Shown: positions 1 to 7,490 of the stretch, piece after piece | Layout of the letters: each line of letters opens with the position of its first letter | Position numbering within the stretch: position 1 is the first letter of the stretch | Source: a virus | Reading direction: 5' to 3' (one strand) | IMG/VR virus record: IMGVR_UViG_3300045976_000126 | Location: 1 to 56,225 of that record | Length of the DNA: 56,225 bases | The notes under the pieces: generated by a model | Told to the model about the DNA's origin: nothing | The model's database searches: none | The model's input: the letters and a program-made list of their open reading frames with translations, nothing else | Made by a program: the position numbers and the translations under genes

Positions 1-127
1 GGTCCACACCGGCCTGAACGCCGAGCTGGCTCACGCCGAACAGGCTGGTGCCGCTGGCGAGCGCGGCGGCCCCGTTCTTGAGCACCGCATCGGCGAACTG
101 GTTCACGTCCGTCCCCTGCTGCATGAC
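1..127. repeat. 127-bp exact terminal repeat, left copy
   Basis: Identical to 56099-56225. Both copies are the same part of the tape-measure gene, so this marks assembly circularity rather than a biological genome end. It implies a circular or circularly permuted map of 56,098 bp. Confidence 0.95.
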
Positions 128-2965
128 GTTGGTCTGCTGCACAGTGTAGTTGACACCGGATTGAGCACTGGTGGTCAGCTGGCCGGCCGCGCCGCTGATA
201 CCGGTGGCGATGGCCGAGCTGTTCACCGTCGGGTTCAGGATCGGGTCGAGGCCGTCGAGGCCGGCCTGCGCGAGGTCGCCAGCGGCATCCGCCACCAGCT
301 GCCGGGAGTCGCGCAGCGCGTTGGCCAGACCAGCAGCGACGTCCTGGCCGATCGCGTAGGTCTCGCGCGAGGGGCTGTGGCTGTCGAACCCGCTGGTGAA
401 GCCGTGCAGGATGTCGCCGACCAGCCCGGACACCCAGTGCAGGATGTTCGAGGCAATCGACTTGAGTCCGTTCAACAGGCCGTTGAGGGCATCGACGCCG
501 ACCTGATAGAGCCGTGAGCCGAGGTTGCCAATGGCGTTGACGACCTGGCCCGGCAGGCCGGTCACGAAGTCGACCACGTTGTTCACGCCGTTGACGAAAG
601 AAGCCTTGGCGTTCTGCCAAGTCGTGTCTGCCCAGACGCGAATGAAATTGTACAGATTGACTACTGCGCCGATCACCTGGTTAGGCAGACCTGACACGAA
701 AGATACGACCGCATTCACGCCGTTCGTGAAGAACTCCAGTGCGCCGTTCCATACGCCGACCGCCCAGTCTGCGATCATTTGTGCGAGAGAGACGACCGCG
801 TTTAGCGCGAGCCCCGGAAACGTGGTTAGGAACGTGATAACCGCGTTCACGCCAGCAGTGAACCCGTTGATCAGGGCGTTTCCCGCCTCGACCGTGAATG
901 CGGTGAAGTCGTCCACCAAAGTGACGACCGCGCTCACGATGTTGGCCGGAAGGTCGATGAAGAACCGCAGGATCTCGCCGACCACGAAGCCGAAGCCGAA
1001 GGCCAGCTGCTCGATGAAAGCCTGCACCTGGCCGGGGATGCTCGCGATGAATGTGACGATCTGGCCCGGCAGCGCGGCAAAGAAGTTGACCACCGACGAA
1101 ATGAAGCCGGAGATAAATCCGACGATCGCGTTAAAGCCATCCGAGAAGAACTGCCCGATGGCCGAAATCACGTTGGAAATGACCGAGCCAATGGCCGTTC
1201 CGATTCCGACAAAGAATGAGACAACGCCGTTCCAAATTCCCTCGACAAACGCAACGGCCGAGCCGAAAGCGTCGGCGATCGTCGACCCGAGGAACGAGAA
1301 GAAAGAGCCGATAGCGTCGAGGGCAGCGCCGATTGCTGCCTTGATCTTGTCGAAATTGAGGATGATCAACACGACGGCGGCCACCACGGCGGCCACGATG
1401 GCGGCGACCAGCCCGACCGTGCCGGCCGCGATCAGGGCGGCCACCGCCGTAGCGATCGGCACGATGATCTGGAGCGCGCCAGCGAGCGCCACCGCGCCGA
1501 CCGCGATGTTGGCGAACAGGTCGGGGTGCGCGCCGATGGCGTCGAGCAGGCCGGACAGGATGGGGGTCAACGTCTGAATGGCCGAGACCAGGTCGTCCCC
1601 CAGGGCCTTGGCGAACGCGGCGATGTCGGGCGCGTGGTCGGCCAGCAGCTTGCCGATGGCCTGCAAGAGGGCCAGGAACACCTGCCCGGCCGAGGTGGCG
1701 ATCTGCTGCATGGCCGCGCCCAAGGCCTGCAAGGCGGCCGTGCCCTCGGCGCTGTTCAGGAAGTTCCGCAGCGTCGTGGTCAGCGTCAGCAGCAGCGGCA
1801 GGACGCCGCCGCCGCCCAGCGTCCCCACCAGCGTGGATACGATCGAGATCACGTTGCCGATGACCTGGAAGAGCTCGCGGAACGCGTTGATCCCGTCCTG
1901 AATGAAGTTGGCGAGCGCGCCCGACTCGCGGGCTCGGGCCACGAAGTCGGCCACCCGCTGAGCTGCCGCGCCAGCACCAGAGGTGAGGCCGGCGAATGCC
2001 TGCGACCCCACGACGGTGACGTCCCGCAGGATGCTCAGCACCGCCGGCAGCACCGCGCCGAGGTTGGACACCGAGATCTGCGCGCTGTTGAACGTCTCCG
2101 CCAGGTCGGCCTTGACCGAGGCGGCCGAGAAGAACGCCACCACCTGCTGCGCGGTCGCGTTCAGCGCGGTGGCCATGCCGGACAGGCCGGTGTTGAAGAT
2201 CGGGATCAGCTGGCCCGACAGCGTGCGGATCGAGTTGCCGAACCCCTCGAACAGCTGCTGCTGCACGTCAAGCCGAAGCTGCGTGAGCTGCGGCTTGATC
2301 TCGGATATCGCCACGGCCGTATCGCGCGCCGAGGGGGCCAGCTTGGCCAGGTCGGCGGCGAACTTGTCGGTGCCGATGTCCTTGACGGCCTGCCCGAACC
2401 CCTGCGTGCCGATCTTCAGCGCCGCGATGGCCCCAACGGCAGCGAAGATCGCGCCCGGCAGCACGCCGGCAGCACCAGACAGCTGGACCAGCGACACGGC
2501 CAGCTGCGAAACACCGACGGCAGCGGTGCTGAGAAGGGCGACGCGGCTGACAACGGTGAAGATGCTCGATGCCACCGTGCTCGCGACGCCCTGCACGTCC
2601 GAGAGGTTGCTGCTCAGCTCCTTGGTGAACTTGGCGAACTCGGCACGCGCGTTCTTCGGGTTCACCTTCGGCTCGATGGGCGAGGTCTCGCCGATCTCGT
2701 CCACGAGCCGCTTGACGTTGGCCTTGAGCAGGGCGGCCGACGTCTTGTCGAGCTCCACCCCGACCTTGAGGTTGCCGACGGTGGCCTGCGCGGCGGCGAT
2801 GCCCTCGCGAATCTCGCGCGCCAGCTGCTCGCTGTTGATCGACAGGGCGATCTGCTTGGTCGAAGCCTCGGCAACGGCCTTCTCGACCTCGGCGCGAATC
2901 TGCGCGGCCAGGCCGGTGGCGTCGGCAGTGATCTCGACGCCGAGCTCACCGACGATCCTGGCCAC
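1..2965 (-). CDS. Tail tape measure protein (main part; C-terminus is at 56070-56225)
   Basis: Longest tail gene; the protein sets tail length and fills the tail tube. It starts at GTG 2965 with a purine-rich GAGGGG box just upstream, 10 nt after the previous gene. The frame is open to base 1 and continues across the circular junction to a TGA at 56070-56072, about 997 residues in all. The N-terminus is helical; the middle is rich in Ala, Val, Ile and Phe with long hydrophobic stretches. A 44-residue repeat with a Leu-Pro-Gly-Gln-like start recurs four times around bases 530-960. Size, position after two chaperone-like genes and composition all fit a siphovirus tape measure. No peptidase or lysozyme domain was recognised. 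Confidence 0.93.
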   Translation of the reverse strand, partial: MARIVGELGVEITADATGLAAQIRAEVEKAVAEASTKQIALSINSEQLAREIREGIAAAQATVGNLKVGVELDKTSAALLKANVKRLVDEIGETSPIEPKVNPKNARAEFAKFTKELSSNLSDVQGVASTVASSIFTVVSRVALLSTAAVGVSQLAVSLVQLSGAAGVLPGAIFAAVGAIAALKIGTQGFGQAVKDIGTDKFAADLAKLAPSARDTAVAISEIKPQLTQLRLDVQQQLFEGFGNSIRTLSGQLIPIFNTGLSGMATALNATAQQVVAFFSAASVKADLAETFNSAQISVSNLGAVLPAVLSILRDVTVVGSQAFAGLTSGAGAAAQRVADFVARARESGALANFIQDGINAFRELFQVIGNVISIVSTLVGTLGGGGVLPLLLTLTTTLRNFLNSAEGTAALQALGAAMQQIATSAGQVFLALLQAIGKLLADHAPDIAAFAKALGDDLVSAIQTLTPILSGLLDAIGAHPDLFANIAVGAVALAGALQIIVPIATAVAALIAAGTVGLVAAIVAAVVAAVVLIILNFDKIKAAIGAALDAIGSFFSFLGSTIADAFGSAVAFVEGIWNGVVSFFVGIGTAIGSVISNVISAIGQFFSDGFNAIVGFISGFISSVVNFFAALPGQIVTFIASIPGQVQAFIEQLAFGFGFVVGEILRFFIDLPANIVSAVVTLVDDFTAFTVEAGNALINGFTAGVNAVITFLTTFPGLALNAVVSLAQMIADWAVGVWNGALEFFTNGVNAVVSFVSGLPNQVIGAVVNLYNFIRVWADTTWQNAKASFVNGVNNVVDFVTGLPGQVVNAIGNLGSRLYQVGVDALNGLLNGLKSIASNILHWVSGLVGDILHGFTSGFDSHSPSRETYAIGQDVAAGLANALRDSRQLVADAAGDLAQAGLDGLDPILNPTVNSSAIATGISGAAGQLTTSAQSGVNYTVQQTNVMQQGTDVNQFADAVLKNGAAALASGTSLFGVSQLGVQAGVD

Positions 2966-2975
2966 CGGCCGCCCC

Positions 2976-3248
2976 TCACTCCTCGACTACGCCGAACCCG
3001 CCCATCTGCGCGACGTGCTCAGGAAGCAGGCCCCACGTGTCCCGGTCGGGCGCGATCCGAACCGAGTGCCGGTCCAAGACCTTGCGGGCCTCTTTCAGGA
3101 CTTCGTGCGGCGCTGACGTCCACAGCGCGTATAGGGCATCAAGCCACTCTCGAAGGGGTAGCTGCAAGTCGATACGATTGAGATGCATCTGGCCGCGCAG
3201 ATACGGCCCCACGGTGGGATCCGAGGTGAGCCCGGCGAGCAGGATCAC
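2976..3248 (-). CDS. Tail assembly chaperone, downstream partner (G-T like)
   Basis: A 90-residue protein between the first chaperone and the tape measure, the usual place for the second tail assembly chaperone. As an independent gene it would start at GTG 3248, overlapping the upstream TGA in a GTGA. The same frame stays open upstream of that GTG and reads Pro-Tyr-Gly-Glu-Val before Ile-Leu-Leu, so a -1 ribosomal frameshift from the upstream gene is the alternative way of making it. No canonical slippery heptamer was found. The role is inferred from order, size and overlap. Confidence 0.7.
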   Translation of the reverse strand: MILLAGLTSDPTVGPYLRGQMHLNRIDLQLPLREWLDALYALWTSAPHEVLKEARKVLDRHSVRIAPDRDTWGLLPEHVAQMGGFGVVEE

Positions 3249-3826
3249 CTCACCGTAGGGCGTTCGGCTACCTCGCTGATCAGCCAGCGCCAGATCTTCA
3301 TGACGGTTGTGGCCTTCAATGTCAGGTTGTTGTCGCCGTCGACCAGTTCCACCCAGCGGCGGCGCGAGCTGCCAGCGGAGAACTCCTCGAACTTGAACGC
3401 CTCGGCCAGCGGGTGCACGGTGCCGTCCGGCGCGAGGAACTGCGGCACCGACTCGGACTCGTCGCTGTGCAGCTCACCGGACACGGCCTCGGCGATCTCG
3501 TCGGCCACCTCTTCGCCGGGCCAGCCGGCCAGCTCGTTGGTGGGCACCCGCACGTCGTCCGGCAGCACGCTCGGCTGCCAGTCCAGCGGCGTGCCGTCGT
3601 TGTCGTCGAGCATCTTGCGGATGGCGTCCTTGACCTTGAGCACGGCCTTCACGTTGCCCGCGTTGTTGCTGGCGGCCAGCCGATTGATCTCGGCGAGCGC
3701 GAGCGCGTCGATGGCAGGGAAGGCGGCGAACTGGTGGGTCTCCGTCCGCCCCTGGTCGATGAAGTCAACCGAGAATTCGACTCGCTTCGCGTTCTCGGGT
3801 GCATCCGAGAAGTGCTTGATGGCCAT
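3245..3826 (-). CDS. Tail assembly chaperone (G-like)
   Basis: A 193-residue acidic protein starting at ATG 3826 after an AAGGGG ribosome site. It lies directly before the small overlapping gene and the tape measure, the standard chaperone slot in siphoviruses. Such proteins coat the tape measure during tail assembly. The C-terminal part is basic and tryptophan-containing and runs into the overlapping frame. No enzymatic motif is visible. The family call is positional. Confidence 0.7.
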   Translation of the reverse strand: MAIKHFSDAPENAKRVEFSVDFIDQGRTETHQFAAFPAIDALALAEINRLAASNNAGNVKAVLKVKDAIRKMLDDNDGTPLDWQPSVLPDDVRVPTNELAGWPGEEVADEIAEAVSGELHSDESESVPQFLAPDGTVHPLAEAFKFEEFSAGSSRRRWVELVDGDNNLTLKATTVMKIWRWLISEVAERPTVR

Positions 3827-3849
3827 GTCGTCGTCCCCTTTTCTTGCGC

Positions 3850-4248
3850 CTAGCCGGCAGCGTATATCATCGAGCGGTCAATGAAGAACGACCCGGTGGT
3901 TCCCGGGTGCCGCACCTTTTTGGTGAACACGACCCGTCCGTCCCTTGCCACAAACCGTAGGTACTGCCGGTTCTTCGGCGTGATGATGTGCGGTCGCGTC
4001 CCGTAGTTCTCGTATGCCGCGTAGTCGACCTCGCGGTTGCCGACCAGGATCGTCACCGAGCCGCGCGCGTACGACCGCTTCTTGCGGATGGTCGACAGCA
4101 GCAGGCCGGTTCGCACGCGGACGTAGGCGCGCATCACGGTCTGCACGCGCGTCGCGCGGCGGTCGATGTCCTTCATGATGGGGCCGTTGCGTTCGCGCAC
4201 GAACTTCAGCACCTCGGCCTCATCGATCTTGAGGTGGGTAATCCTCAT
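3850..4248 (-). CDS. HK97 gp10-like head-tail connector / tail completion protein
   Basis: A 132-residue basic protein starting at ATG 4248. It has the usual ingredients of the gp10-like connector family: an N-terminal helix with many Arg, a Thr-Gly-Leu-Leu segment, a beta-rich centre with a Tyr-x-x-Tyr-Glu-x-Gly-Thr element (residues about 76-84), and an aromatic C-terminal end with Gly-Ser-Phe-Phe. It lies 3 nt after the preceding connector-type gene and before the chaperones. The function in joining head to tail is inferred from family resemblance and order. Confidence 0.6.
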   Translation of the reverse strand: MRITHLKIDEAEVLKFVRERNGPIMKDIDRRATRVQTVMRAYVRVRTGLLLSTIRKKRSYARGSVTILVGNREVDYAAYENYGTRPHIITPKNRQYLRFVARDGRVVFTKKVRHPGTTGSFFIDRSMIYAAG

Positions 4249-4250
4249 GA

Positions 4251-4793
4251 TCAGTCGACCAGGTGCGCCGAGACGACGACTTGGCCTTCCATGGCCGCAT
4301 ACGCGCCCTGCGGGCCGACCGGGGCGACCGAGCCCACCGCCGCCGCCAGAATGCCGCCCGGCCCGTCGACGGACACGGCCCGCGTCGCCCACTCGAAGAT
4401 GGCCTGCGACAGCTGGCCGGCGTCCCGGAACGCCACCATGCCGGCGGCGGTGATCTGCTCCATGGTCGGCAACCGCACCGTCCCGTTCGGGCCGTTCGTC
4501 GGCGTCGCGGTGCAGCGCACCACCTGCACGGTGAAGGCGACGTGGCGGATGCCGACCTTGAGCCGGAGCGGCGTTGCCGGCGACTGCTCGGGCGAGTCGA
4601 TTTCGATGCCGGCCAGCGACACCACCAGCTGCTCGCAGTCCCAGGCCACCTGCCGCATGTCGCCGGCCGCGATCACCTGGCGTGTCGGCAGCGCGTCGGC
4701 CGTCGTCGACGTGCTGTAGGACTGCACCACGTAGTCGAGTAGGGACTGCGCCAGCTCGGCGGCGTTCAGACGCTGGCCGGTCGGGGCGGTCAC
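4251..4793 (-). CDS. Probable head-tail connector or tail terminator protein
   Basis: A 180-residue protein starting at GTG 4793, which overlaps the stop of the previous gene as GTGA, so translation is probably coupled. It has a mixed alpha/beta composition with several valine-rich strands and a hydrophobic, Gly/Ala-rich C-terminal half. Its place between an adaptor-like gene and the gp10-like gene suggests a stopper, tail terminator or completion protein. I do not recognise a specific signature, so the family is not certain. Confidence 0.5.
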   Translation of the reverse strand: MTAPTGQRLNAAELAQSLLDYVVQSYSTSTTADALPTRQVIAAGDMRQVAWDCEQLVVSLAGIEIDSPEQSPATPLRLKVGIRHVAFTVQVVRCTATPTNGPNGTVRLPTMEQITAAGMVAFRDAGQLSQAIFEWATRAVSVDGPGGILAAAVGSVAPVGPQGAYAAMEGQVVVSAHLVD

Positions 4794-5014
4794 TGCTCGC
4801 CCAGCTTGGCCAGGGCCGTCGCCAGGTCCGGCTTCGCCCGGTGGGTGACCTTCTTGCCGGCCGGCTTCTTGGGCGGGGCCTTCTTGGCCGGCGGCGTGGC
4901 CGGCGCGGCGGGCGGCTCGGCAACGGTGTACACGCTGGGCGCGAGGAACTGCGGCTGCCGCCAGTTGCGCGGATGCTGCGGACTGCTCGCGGGTGCCTTC
5001 GGGTCAATGTGCAT
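4790..5014 (-). CDS. Small Lys/Ala/Pro-rich protein in the connector cluster
   Basis: A 74-residue protein. ATG 5014 is chosen because a GAGGTAGGGG ribosome site precedes it; longer versions would run into the previous gene. The middle is a run of Ala, Pro and Lys resembling a flexible basic tail, with a short helix at the C-terminus. Its stop overlaps the next start. Small proteins of this type sit beside connector genes in many actinophages, but no function is known to me. Confidence 0.6.
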   Translation of the reverse strand: MHIDPKAPASSPQHPRNWRQPQFLAPSVYTVAEPPAAPATPPAKKAPPKKPAGKKVTHRAKPDLATALAKLGEQ

Positions 5015-5024
5015 CGGTCGTCCC

Positions 5025-5816
5025 CTACCTCTGCGCCACCGGGAGATCCGGTGACCACACTTGCGCACGCTGAGAGCGCGACTTCGGATTGACCGACACC
5101 AGCCACATGTCGACGGCGACCAGGCCGGTCCGGCCCTGATTGAGGAACTCCTGCGGGTCGAGCACGGTCATGGTCACGCCCTCGCGGGTGATCGAGGTGA
5201 CCCGGCTCGGCAACTCGCACCCCGGCAGGCCGTACAGGTCACGGGCGAACTCCGTGGCCAGCTTGACGACCGCCTGCACGCCGCCCTGCGGCGGCGGTGT
5301 GCCGTACTGGTAGGTGATCACGGTCTGATCACCGCACACCGGCCAGCCGTGACCGTCGGTGCGCCGCAGCCACTTGTCGGGCGTCAGCTCGAAGTCGGTG
5401 AACGGCTCGCCGCCGATCGTCACGGAACTGACCGAGGTGACCTCGGTGCGCGGCAGCTTCACGGCCAACGGCCGGCCAATGTGGATGCTGTCGGCCCAGC
5501 CGAGCGGCGGCGTGAGCCAGCCGCCCGACCAGGTGCCGAACGCCCAGCAGCCGCAGCTGCCCCACGTGGTCGAATACGGCCACGTGCCGCGCCCCTCGGT
5601 CGAGCTGATCGACCGCAGGGTCACCGTCTCCTCGCAGCCGACGCCGAGCCACCGCCGGCCGGACAGCATCCACAGGATTTCCGAGGCGAGCTGCAACGGC
5701 AGAAGCCACTGCGCGTCGTCGCTAATCCCCGTGTCCGTCTTGATCTTGTCCGGAACGTCACCAGGGGTAGCCCACGGCCCGCACAGAACCGCGCTCGACG
5801 GTGCCGGCGAGCTCAT
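5025..5816 (-). CDS. Head-to-tail adaptor-like protein
   Basis: A 263-residue protein starting at ATG 5816 behind a strong AGGAGG. The N-terminal third is helical (Asp-Ala-Gln-Trp-Leu-Leu followed by a Leu/Ala helix), which fits the helical core of phage adaptor proteins. The middle is rich in Trp, Gly and Cys, and the end is beta-rich. Order between the tail-tube candidate and the smaller connectors supports a portal-ring adaptor. The Cys-Gly-Cys-Trp region is unusual for the family. Confidence 0.55.
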   Translation of the reverse strand: MSSPAPSSAVLCGPWATPGDVPDKIKTDTGISDDAQWLLPLQLASEILWMLSGRRWLGVGCEETVTLRSISSTEGRGTWPYSTTWGSCGCWAFGTWSGGWLTPPLGWADSIHIGRPLAVKLPRTEVTSVSSVTIGGEPFTDFELTPDKWLRRTDGHGWPVCGDQTVITYQYGTPPPQGGVQAVVKLATEFARDLYGLPGCELPSRVTSITREGVTMTVLDPQEFLNQGRTGLVAVDMWLVSVNPKSRSQRAQVWSPDLPVAQR

Positions 5817-5875
5817 GAGCTACCTCCTGGTTCGGTCCCGGCCGAGGGGACGGTTTCGGCCAGTCTAGGGCGACG

Positions 5876-6532
5876 TCAGGCGACCGTCACGAACCCCGGC
5901 GTCAGGTCCGGCAGCGTGGCCTCGCGCTTGAACTGCCACACCTTCGAGCTGTCGCCGGTCCACGCCGAGTTGGGGCCGGTGCCCCACAGCGTGTTCTCCG
6001 CGCACGACCCGTCGAACACCGGCATGAGCGGGTTCGTCTCCTCGGCGGTGAACTCCGAGGACAGCACGGGCTGAACGCGGGGAAGCACCCAGTGGAAGTA
6101 CGGCAGGCTCGGGGCCGGTGCGCCGTTGAGAATGGCCCGCGTCCAGAACTCGATGGACACGCCGTTCGGGTTCGGGGCGACACCGACCGAGGGGGCCTGA
6201 TAGCCGATGTCCGGCCCGGGCGAGCCAGCGCCGACGATCACCGTGCCGCCGAGCATGAACTGAAGAATGTTCGGGTCCGGCTCGCAGATCGTCAGGTTCT
6301 TCAGCGTGCCTGACTGCACCGTCGAAGGCGGCTGGTAGTAGAGGCAGATGTCGCCGGCACCGTTGTTCTGGCTGACCGCGTTCGGCGTGTTCATGGAAAG
6401 GCCAATGTCCATCTTCACCAGGACGTTGGTCTTGTAGCACACGTTCGCGCCGGTCGGCACCGAACCGTCGGCCGCCAGCTTGCAGATTCGCATTCCCAGA
6501 GCGAACAGGGAACCTGCACCGTCGTAAGTCAT
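5876..6532 (-). CDS. Probable major tail (tube) protein
   Basis: A 218-residue protein starting at ATG 6532 after GAGTAGGTG. Its composition is mostly beta: many Gly, Asn, Pro, Val and Thr, few helices, and a regular alternation of hydrophobic and polar residues, as in tail-tube proteins of actinophage siphoviruses. It lies downstream of the capsid genes and upstream of connectors and chaperones. A head-decoration role is the main alternative because it precedes the connectors rather than following them. Confidence 0.6.
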   Translation of the reverse strand: MTYDGAGSLFALGMRICKLAADGSVPTGANVCYKTNVLVKMDIGLSMNTPNAVSQNNGAGDICLYYQPPSTVQSGTLKNLTICEPDPNILQFMLGGTVIVGAGSPGPDIGYQAPSVGVAPNPNGVSIEFWTRAILNGAPAPSLPYFHWVLPRVQPVLSSEFTAEETNPLMPVFDGSCAENTLWGTGPNSAWTGDSSKVWQFKREATLPDLTPGFVTVA

Positions 6533-6559
6533 TTCACCTACTCTTTTCGCCGGCGGACA

Positions 6560-7411
6560 TCACGTGATGCTGCCCGGAAGTGTCACTGAAATTGCGAAAT
6601 GCACACACGGGTCGAATGCGGCCGCCGCCGGCCGCTCAGCCACCACCAACATGGTGTTGTCCGCGACCCTCGGCACGCCGAGCGTCTCGATGTCGCCCAG
6701 CCGCACCTGAACCGGCGCGGTCGCGTACATCCACACCGCCGTTGGCGACTCCGCCTGCCCGGCCGGCCCGCTGCCGGTGTAGCCGGGATCGCTGATCACC
6801 AGTGCGCCGGTCTGCGTGCGCAGCTTCGGCCCCTGCTGCACCAAGATCTGCCCGAACTGCGGCATGAGCACCCGGGGCACGTGCAGGTGCACGTCCTGCC
6901 CGAGTGCGGCCCGGGACGCGGTCTCTTCGAGCAGCCCCAGTGCCTCGATCGGGTCCGGGGTTCCGGCGATCACGTTCGCGCTCGACGACGCCAGGTACGG
7001 GTTGGTGATGTTGACGTCGCCTGTCGGCGTGTCGTAGGGGTCGGCCTGCGTCGCCGTGCCGAGCCACAGCTCGCGCGCCAGCAAGTAAGACGTGCTCGCC
7101 GTCAGCTGCCGCCGAACGCGTGCCTGCATGGCGTCCACACCGGACGTGAACCGCGTGCGGCACACCTCGTCGACGTGCAGGCCAACCGGCCGGTAGTAGA
7201 CGATCCCGCCGCCCGCGTTGCCCTGCTGCGCCTGCGCCTCAGCGCCACACACCGACATGGTGTGCGCCTCGAAGCACGTCTCAGGTGCCCACGAAAAACC
7301 GTTCACCCACCGCTGGTCGCCACCGTTCGTGACGCCGAGCGACGCCACAAGCCCCGTGAACGGTGCCTGCGCCGGGGGTGCCTCGACCGGCTCGAACAGC
7401 CCTGTCGCCAC
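6560..7411 (-). CDS. Virion structural protein next to the major capsid gene
   Basis: A 283-residue protein starting at GTG 7411 after AAGGGAGG. It follows the major capsid gene and a strong hairpin. The sequence has an N-terminal Pro/Ala arm, a helical region with many Arg near residues 80-110, and a C-terminal half with beta strands and a Cys-Val-His motif near the end. It could be a second capsid component (vertex or pentamer protein) or a decoration protein. I cannot decide between these from sequence alone. Confidence 0.5.
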   Translation of the reverse strand: MATGLFEPVEAPPAQAPFTGLVASLGVTNGGDQRWVNGFSWAPETCFEAHTMSVCGAEAQAQQGNAGGGIVYYRPVGLHVDEVCRTRFTSGVDAMQARVRRQLTASTSYLLARELWLGTATQADPYDTPTGDVNITNPYLASSSANVIAGTPDPIEALGLLEETASRAALGQDVHLHVPRVLMPQFGQILVQQGPKLRTQTGALVISDPGYTGSGPAGQAESPTAVWMYATAPVQVRLGDIETLGVPRVADNTMLVVAERPAAAAFDPCVHFAISVTLPGSIT

Positions 7412-7448
7412 GTTGTCCGCCCTCCCTTCGGGGTGTTGGGCCGATCAG

Positions 7449-7485
7449 CGCCGGCCGGCCCGCTGGTCACGCGGGCCGGCCGGCG
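7449..7485 (-). terminator. Perfect 15-bp GC hairpin after the major capsid gene
   Basis: Arms at 7449-7463 and 7471-7485 are exact reverse complements with a 7-nt loop, starting 5 nt past the capsid stop codon. There is no T tract. It may be an attenuator or an mRNA-stabilising 3' end that keeps capsid transcripts in excess over downstream tail genes. Confidence 0.7.
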
Positions 7486-7490
7486 GCCGA

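Noticed and set aside
525-3181. Two long plus-strand frames over the tape measure
   Set aside because: Shadows of the tape-measure gene, whose own frame is continuous through the circular joint and has the expected composition.
3850-5220. 456-residue minus-strand frame running through three genes
   Set aside because: Only its last 132 codons are real (the gp10-like gene). The upstream part is an off-frame reading of two other genes.
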